Part shown: piece after piece, positions 21,837 through 25,929 of the stretch | How positions within the stretch are numbered: the first letter of the stretch is position 1 | How the letters are laid out: each line of letters begins with the position of its first letter | Source of the DNA: a virus | Virus record (IMG/VR): IMGVR_UViG_3300040960_000750 | Coordinates: 1 to 25,929 of that record | Strand: one strand, 5' to 3' | Length of the DNA stretch: 25,929 nt | Translations under genes and position numbers: made by a program | Notes under the pieces: generated by a model | What the model saw: only the letters and a program-made list of their open reading frames with translations | Databases searched by the model: none | What the model was told of the DNA's origin: nothing

Positions 21837-22853
21837 TTATTGTTCTAGTCCGTTGTAAATTTGTAGCAGCATCTTTTTGTCAAAACTATCTGTGTCTAGT
21901 TCTGCAATTTCTCCAGCGACAATTTGATCTACGCTTTCAAACTGTGCAATATCGAGGTCAGTTGTAATTTCTTCAATTTGTTTTTTAGGAATTAGTGTTA
22001 TTTCTCGACAACCGTAATTTCCTATAAAAGTTTCTTTGATAAATTGTGCTTCTTCGTAACTGATCGGTAAGTCTAATGTAACACGTAGATACATTTTACT
22101 TTTAACAATAGTATCAGTATTATCTAATAAGTTGCTTAGTGTTACATTTCTGTATTTTGGACAGTTATCCCAATTTAAGTATAACGGTTCTGCATTGTTT
22201 TCTCGATCTAGGATCATCATACCTCTGTCGTCATCTCCTGCATCAGCATAATTGTGCGGAAATGCATTTCCGATATAGTGTATTTTTCCTGATTTTTGTC
22301 TTTTGTGAAAATGTCCTGAGAACACATAGTCAGGTTCAACAAAGTGTTCTGCCTTTAAATCTCCATGATCTGGCATTTGCACCATTGCATTCATATAGAA
22401 ACTCGGAAGTTCAAAATGTCCAAAAACATATTTGCTTTTGATCTTAGACATTTTTTTCCATTCGTCACCTACTAACCACGGGACAAGTGTTACATCGTCG
22501 ATAGTAGTAATTTCATCTATAAATGTAATGCCTGGAATATATCTACTAAATGCTGTTGAGTTGATATCACGCTTGTCTTTGTAGTACAAATCGTGATTGC
22601 CATCAAAAAAGAAAAACTGTTCAAAAGCTTGACCTAGTTTTTCCATACAACGTATCGTAGCATCCATAGTAGTAAGGTTAAGACTATTCCTATTATGGTG
22701 CCAATCTCCGCAGAAGATACCAGTTTCACAACCGTTGGCTTTTGCTGTTTCTATGTACCAATCGATAAATTCTTCACAATCTTCATTATGAACACGACTG
22801 TTGCCTTTTAAACCAAAGTGAATGTCAGTAAAGACAGCTGCTTTTTTAAACAA
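21837..22853 (-). CDS. gp47: Recombination nuclease gp47 (Mre11/SbcD family)
   Basis: This 338-residue calcineurin-like phosphoesterase is the nuclease partner of gp46. Metal-binding motifs are D10-I-H12, G49-D50-W-H52, G85-N86-H87-D88, VFGHFE near 144-149, and FSGHFH about 40 residues later. The start is TTG at 22853, encoding MFKKAAVFTD, chosen because an AGAGGA SD lies about 8 nt before it and no in-frame ATG fits. It lies first in the gp47-gp46-65aa-GIY-YIG operon and has a TTGACA-17-TATAGT promoter overlapping the end of the gp55 gene. Confidence 0.95.
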   Translation of the reverse strand: MFKKAAVFTDIHFGLKGNSRVHNEDCEEFIDWYIETAKANGCETGIFCGDWHHNRNSLNLTTMDATIRCMEKLGQAFEQFFFFDGNHDLYYKDKRDINSTAFSRYIPGITFIDEITTIDDVTLVPWLVGDEWKKMSKIKSKYVFGHFELPSFYMNAMVQMPDHGDLKAEHFVEPDYVFSGHFHKRQKSGKIHYIGNAFPHNYADAGDDDRGMMILDRENNAEPLYLNWDNCPKYRNVTLSNLLDNTDTIVKSKMYLRVTLDLPISYEEAQFIKETFIGNYGCREITLIPKKQIEEITTDLDIAQFESVDQIVAGEIAELDTDSFDKKMLLQIYNGLEQ

Positions 22854-22882
22854 AGAAAAATCCTCTTCAAATCTGTATGTTA

Positions 22883-22911
22883 ACTATACTACAGAATTTT
22901 AACAGTGTCAA
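22883..22911 (-). promoter_or_regulatory. Sigma70-like promoter of the gp47-gp46 operon
   Basis: TTGACA at 22911-22906 and TATAGT at 22888-22883 (minus) are separated by exactly 17 nt. The -35 box overlaps the gp55 stop codon. The leader would be about 23 nt to the gp47 TTG. This points to host-polymerase transcription early or in the middle of infection. Confidence 0.8.
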
Positions 22912-23783
22912 GTAGTTTTTTTGTCTTCAACTTCAGGTAAGCCTTTGTCATTAAAAATTGACATACTAGCTTCTTCATTACGTTTTACAGCAGCTTCCCA
23001 TTCTCCGGCGTGTTGTCTAGTATAACTAGGATTTAAACCATTGCTTTCTAAAATATCATCACGTATATTTTGATTTCGCTTTTCTAAATTAATCACACGC
23101 ACAAAGCTATTAGTCACAGCAGCGGTATAGTAAGCAAAAGGATTATTAGATTTAGATTCGTCAAACTGCAACCCAATTTGCGAAAGTTGTAGGATAGCCT
23201 GCCCCTTCATTTCGTCGTTGTAAGTGTAACCTCGAACATTACCTCTTGTAGCATATCTATCTACTAATTTCATCCACATCATTGCAAGTTTATTTGTTGC
23301 CCTGCCATGGTCTTTTGAAAAATGCCCGTTTTCCATACCGCCAGTCCAGTGACTTTTTCCAACACAGATTAATTCATCTTGATCATTAAATTTATAATGA
23401 TGAAATGGAGGAAAATTTAATTTTGTTTTTGTGTCAGCAACAGTTTTCGGATTCTTTTTACGCCCGGGCTCTTCTGGTATATGATCAAATGTCATAATAC
23501 GAAATACTAAGTCGTATTTGTCTATTGTTCTGTAGTCAACTTCACACTCGGCTTGCTTAACTTTTTCTCCTGCCATTTTGCGTGATTCATAGTCTGCTTG
23601 GCTCATTTTTTTAGCACGATTGCGTTTTGCTTCTGCAACAGTCCTAATATTGACTTTTTCTAAACTTTCTAAGATTATATCATAATTTGCATAATCTGGC
23701 TCTGTATAGCTACAAAATGTATTTTTAGATCTATGTATTTCTTTAAGTATGTCTTTGTTATTGAGATAGTTTGTTTTTCTCAT
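22908..23783 (-). CDS. gp55: Late transcription sigma factor gp55
   Basis: gp55 is the phage sigma subunit that directs host RNA polymerase to TATAAATA-type late promoters. The C-terminal half carries the sigma region 2-like part: LVDRYATRGNVRGYTYNDEM, then QAILQLSQIGLQFDESKSNN and PFAYYTAAVTNSFVRVINLE. The frame opens at an ATG at 23795, but GGGAG lies inside that extension, 5 nt before the ATG at 23783, so 23783 (291 residues) is preferred. The upstream ATG would also leave a leader of only about 3 nt from the predicted transcription start. It is longer than T4 gp55 (185), with an extra N-terminal region (MRKTNYLNNKDILKEI...). It has a consensus sigma70 promoter. Confidence 0.88.
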   Translation of the reverse strand: MRKTNYLNNKDILKEIHRSKNTFCSYTEPDYANYDIILESLEKVNIRTVAEAKRNRAKKMSQADYESRKMAGEKVKQAECEVDYRTIDKYDLVFRIMTFDHIPEEPGRKKNPKTVADTKTKLNFPPFHHYKFNDQDELICVGKSHWTGGMENGHFSKDHGRATNKLAMMWMKLVDRYATRGNVRGYTYNDEMKGQAILQLSQIGLQFDESKSNNPFAYYTAAVTNSFVRVINLEKRNQNIRDDILESNGLNPSYTRQHAGEWEAAVKRNEEASMSIFNDKGLPEVEDKKTT

Positions 23784-23804
23784 AGGAACTCCCATATTTC
23801 ATTT

Positions 23805-23833
23805 ATTATAATATATGCAGTTTATTTTGTCAA
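23805..23833 (-). promoter_or_regulatory. Consensus sigma70 promoter of gp55
   Basis: TTGACA at 23833-23828 and TATAAT at 23810-23805 (minus) have a 17-nt spacer, a perfect match to the bacterial housekeeping consensus. Transcription should begin near 23798, leaving a leader of about 15 nt with GGGAG before the ATG at 23783. Confidence 0.88.
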
Positions 23834-23841
23834 CTAAATAA
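23833..23841 (+). promoter_or_regulatory. Possible late promoter of the baseplate operon
   Basis: The plus strand reads ACTAAATAA, a variant of the late element, 16 nt before the ATG at 23858 with GGAG between. It directly adjoins the -35 box of the divergent gp55 promoter. Confidence 0.4.
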
Positions 23842-23857
23842 TGTATAGGAGACCTTT

Positions 23858-24817
23858 ATGGCTATTTTCAGTGCATTCAATCAAATTCGTAATGCTATCG
23901 GCACAGTAAGTAGTGTAGCTAATAGCGTGTCTAGTATTACTAGATCTTCCTCTGCTGCATTTAATCAACTTGGCGTAAGAAGCAATCAACGCCAAGGTGG
24001 TATTAATAATGTATTTAACACTGTCAACAGAGTTGCATCTGTTGCACAAGATTTTCAATCAATCGGCAATCTTTTTGCTAACGGGTTTGGCACTAGAACA
24101 CGGATGTCATCTAATGCATTACAAGGAGTAGTAAATGGTGCAGAACCATTGAGGCCAACTTCTGCTACAGCAGTAATAGCAGACAATAGTATTACAGCTG
24201 GCGGGATAGATCCAAATTCAAATGACTGGAGAGTTAGTTTATCTGTTCCTGATGTAATTAAGAATAGTCCTATTTTTGAACCTTTCAAAACGACATCAGG
24301 AAAAATGGTATTTCCGTTTAATCCTACAATACTATTTGGTAATAGTGCAAATTATACAGCAATATCTCCTATTCATACAAACTATCCTTATTATGCATAT
24401 GAAAACTCTCAAGTTGATACTATTACTATTGCTGGAGAATATTTTAGTCAAAATGTAGATGATGCTGCATATTGGATTGCAGTTCTACACTATCTAAGAA
24501 CTATGACAAAGATGTTTTATGGCGATAGTGAATTGTCAGGAACCCCGCCGCTTTTAACAAGATTAAACGGATATGGTAAACATGTAATGAATAACATACC
24601 TTGTGTAATACAAACATTTAGTGTAGATTTACCTTCAGATGTTGATTATATACAATGTGTAGTTGACAATACAGTAGATTACGTACCGACTAGAGCACAA
24701 GTAAACGTAACATTGCAACCGCAATACAGCAGATCAAGTCAAAGCAAGTTTGATTTAGTAAAATTTGCAAATGGAAGTTTTGTTAAAAATGATACAGATA
24801 ACACAGGATTTATTTAA
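23858..24817 (+). CDS. gp48: Baseplate tail-tube cap / initiator protein (gp48/gp54-like)
   Basis: This 319-residue protein begins with a Ser/Asn-rich helical region (SAFNQIRNAIGTVSSVANSV). Its C-terminal domain has SPIFEPFKTTSGKMVFPFNP near 146-165, then EYFSQNVDDAAYWIAVLHYL, TMTKMFYGD, a GYGKHVMNNIPCVIQTFSVD block and VDYVPTRAQVNVTLQPQYSR. A hydrophobic-aromatic segment followed by tube-type strands near the C terminus matches the gp48 and gp54 pair, which cap the baseplate and start the tail tube. I favour gp48 because gp53 follows, but gp54 is possible (T4 gp54 is 320 residues). GGAG precedes the ATG, and its stop overlaps the gp53 ATG (TAATG). Confidence 0.7.
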   Translation: MAIFSAFNQIRNAIGTVSSVANSVSSITRSSSAAFNQLGVRSNQRQGGINNVFNTVNRVASVAQDFQSIGNLFANGFGTRTRMSSNALQGVVNGAEPLRPTSATAVIADNSITAGGIDPNSNDWRVSLSVPDVIKNSPIFEPFKTTSGKMVFPFNPTILFGNSANYTAISPIHTNYPYYAYENSQVDTITIAGEYFSQNVDDAAYWIAVLHYLRTMTKMFYGDSELSGTPPLLTRLNGYGKHVMNNIPCVIQTFSVDLPSDVDYIQCVVDNTVDYVPTRAQVNVTLQPQYSRSSQSKFDLVKFANGSFVKNDTDNTGFI

Positions 24818-25116
24818 TGACACCTAATAAGTTTGGACCATATGCAAAAACAAAAATTAACAGAGCAGGGTATTTAGATATTCTAAATATCATTCCAGTA
24901 CCTGCCGAAGATAATGATGTATCATACGAAATAACTGCTGCATATCATCATAGACCAGATTTACTTGCATATGATCTTTATGGTAAAAAAGAATTATGGT
25001 GGGTGTTTGCTCAAAGAAATTTAGATGTTATAAAAGATCCAATATATGATTTTACAGCAGGTACACAAATATATTTGCCTAAGCTGTCAAATCTTACAAA
25101 AACAATAGGAGTGTAA
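24817..25116 (+). CDS. gp53: Baseplate wedge protein gp53
   Basis: This 99-residue protein corresponds to gp53, which joins baseplate wedges around the hub. Recognisable blocks are NKFGPYAKTKINRAGYLDIL (residues 4-23), HRPDLLAYDLYGKKELWWVF (46-65), and AQRNLDVIKDPIYDFTAGTQ with IYLPKL (66-91), a LysM-like ending typical of the family. It is about half the length of T4 gp53 (196), which seems usual for marine relatives. It is coupled to the upstream gene by a one-base overlap. Confidence 0.9.
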   Translation: MTPNKFGPYAKTKINRAGYLDILNIIPVPAEDNDVSYEITAAYHHRPDLLAYDLYGKKELWWVFAQRNLDVIKDPIYDFTAGTQIYLPKLSNLTKTIGV

Positions 25117-25117
25117 A

Positions 25118-25929
25118 GTGCCTTTTGGAAGTTTGTTAGCCTCAGGCATTAACAATATTAATAAGATATCTTCTACTGTCAATCAGTTTAACAGCGGATT
25201 GACACAAGGTCAGCAAGGTCTAACATCTATAACAAACAATCCAAACAGTCCTTTAAACAATTTAAGAGAAATAACAACACCGTTTGGAGAAATAGATCAA
25301 GTTTTTCAAGGTCAAATTGAAAAACTATCTCGATCAAATATCATTCAAGGTGTTCAAGGTGTAAGCAATATATCCAACAATGTAGCAAACAGTCCTACAT
25401 TAAATGGCATATTTAAAAATGATGCAATCAGTTCTACTCTTAATGGAATTAGACAAAATATTTCAGTTGTGTCTCCTGCATTCGGAGTAGCAGTAGATGC
25501 AATCAGTAATGTTTCTAGTGCAGTAAATTTTATATCTGATGCTATAAATTTAGGTTCACAGGCACTATCAGATTTATCTAACTTTCCTTTAGTTGCTGGA
25601 GGTAACAGGCCTGATAGTAAGCAAAGCATTTTTCTTACAAGATCTGACACTGGTGAAGCAGCAGTTTTACCTAATCCTCTAAGAGAATATGCAAGTTACA
25701 ATTATATAATAGAATTAGCAGTTCTTAGTCCGGGTCAACTTAATTCACCAGAAGATTCGTATAGAGTAAATTTAACAAATAGTATACTAAGAAGCGGTGG
25801 CGGCAATCTAAATCGTAGGGTCACAACATTTGATGAAGATACGTTTGGATCTCATGCAGAATATTTTATTGATGATATTGAAATAAATGCACTAATGACG
25901 CCTAATAAACAAACTGGTGTTACTCAGGG
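25118..25929 (+). CDS. Baseplate-region structural protein, GTG start, 3' truncated by window
   Basis: An open frame of 270 codons starts at GTG 25118 and runs past the window end. AGGAG lies six nt before the GTG and overlaps the end of gp53, which supports this start. The first 180 residues are Asn/Ser/Gln/Ile-rich (SGINNINKISSTVNQFNSGL, VSNISNNVANSP, AFGVAVDAISNVSSAVNFIS), like the N terminus of the 319-aa tube-cap protein. A folded domain then begins (RPDSKQSIFLTRSDTGEAAV, YNYIIELAVLSPGQL). It is likely a virion baseplate or tail component read with gp53. No T4 number can be assigned. Confidence 0.8.
   Translation, partial: MPFGSLLASGINNINKISSTVNQFNSGLTQGQQGLTSITNNPNSPLNNLREITTPFGEIDQVFQGQIEKLSRSNIIQGVQGVSNISNNVANSPTLNGIFKNDAISSTLNGIRQNISVVSPAFGVAVDAISNVSSAVNFISDAINLGSQALSDLSNFPLVAGGNRPDSKQSIFLTRSDTGEAAVLPNPLREYASYNYIIELAVLSPGQLNSPEDSYRVNLTNSILRSGGGNLNRRVTTFDEDTFGSHAEYFIDDIEINALMTPNKQTGVTQ

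Noticed and set aside
23784-23795. Upstream ATG for gp55 (four residues longer)
   Set aside because: It would use a leader of about 3 nt from the consensus promoter, while GGGAG sits at ideal spacing for the ATG at 23783.
1-25929. CRISPR arrays, insertion sequences, integrase/att sites
   Set aside because: No regularly spaced direct repeats, terminal inverted repeats with a transposase, or integrase genes were seen; the repeats found are protein-module repeats or RNA hairpins.

Overview
The window is an AT-rich (roughly one-third G+C by eye) piece of a T4-like myovirus genome. The order and character of the genes, and recognisable late sigma gp55, gp20, gp21, gp22, gp23, gp26, gp46, gp47, gp48-like and gp53 proteins, place it among marine T4-like phages of the cyanophage or pelagiphage kind. 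No auxiliary metabolic gene is present, so the host (SAR11 or a picocyanobacterium) cannot be decided from this window alone.

Layout. 1-7044 (minus strand): a late virion module with two adjacent paralogous modular fibre-like proteins (one cut by the window edge), two small structural proteins, a third fibre-like protein and a small virion-like protein. 7045-7440: no protein gene, but a probable structured minus-strand RNA with its own sigma70-type promoter and intrinsic terminator. 7440-7885: two small convergent genes of unknown function. 7953-14742 (minus): the head module, read gp20 portal, conserved small protein, putative Rossmann/glycosyltransferase-like protein, Asp/Glu-rich prohead protein, gp21 protease, gp22 scaffold and gp23 capsid. 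14757-17294 (minus): a long tape-measure-like protein. 17372-18459 (plus): gp26 baseplate hub protein and a short gp51-like partner in the -1 frame. 18460-18993 (minus): unknown gene. 18994-19408: a second gene-free, relatively GC-rich and highly self-complementary segment. 19409-22853 (minus): recombination/nuclease operon gp47-gp46-small ORF-GIY-YIG protein. 22908-23783 (minus): late sigma factor gp55. 23858 to the end (plus): baseplate genes (gp48-like, gp53, and a partial GTG-start structural gene).

Regulation is unusually readable. gp55 has a perfect TTGACA-17-TATAAT promoter, the gp47/46 operon has TTGACA-17-TATAGT, and the RNA at 7120-7376 has TTGACT-16-TATATT, all host sigma70-like. 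By contrast, several structural genes or operons are preceded by copies of a T4-type late element, N(A/C/T)TAAATA followed mostly by C. Early host-type transcription would therefore make gp55 and the recombination proteins, and gp55 would then switch on head, tail and fibre genes.

The points most worth a second look are the two candidate structured RNAs (7120-7410 and 19100-19405), a possible programmed -1 frameshift joining gp26 to the gp51-like ORF, and a glycosyltransferase-like gene embedded in the head module.
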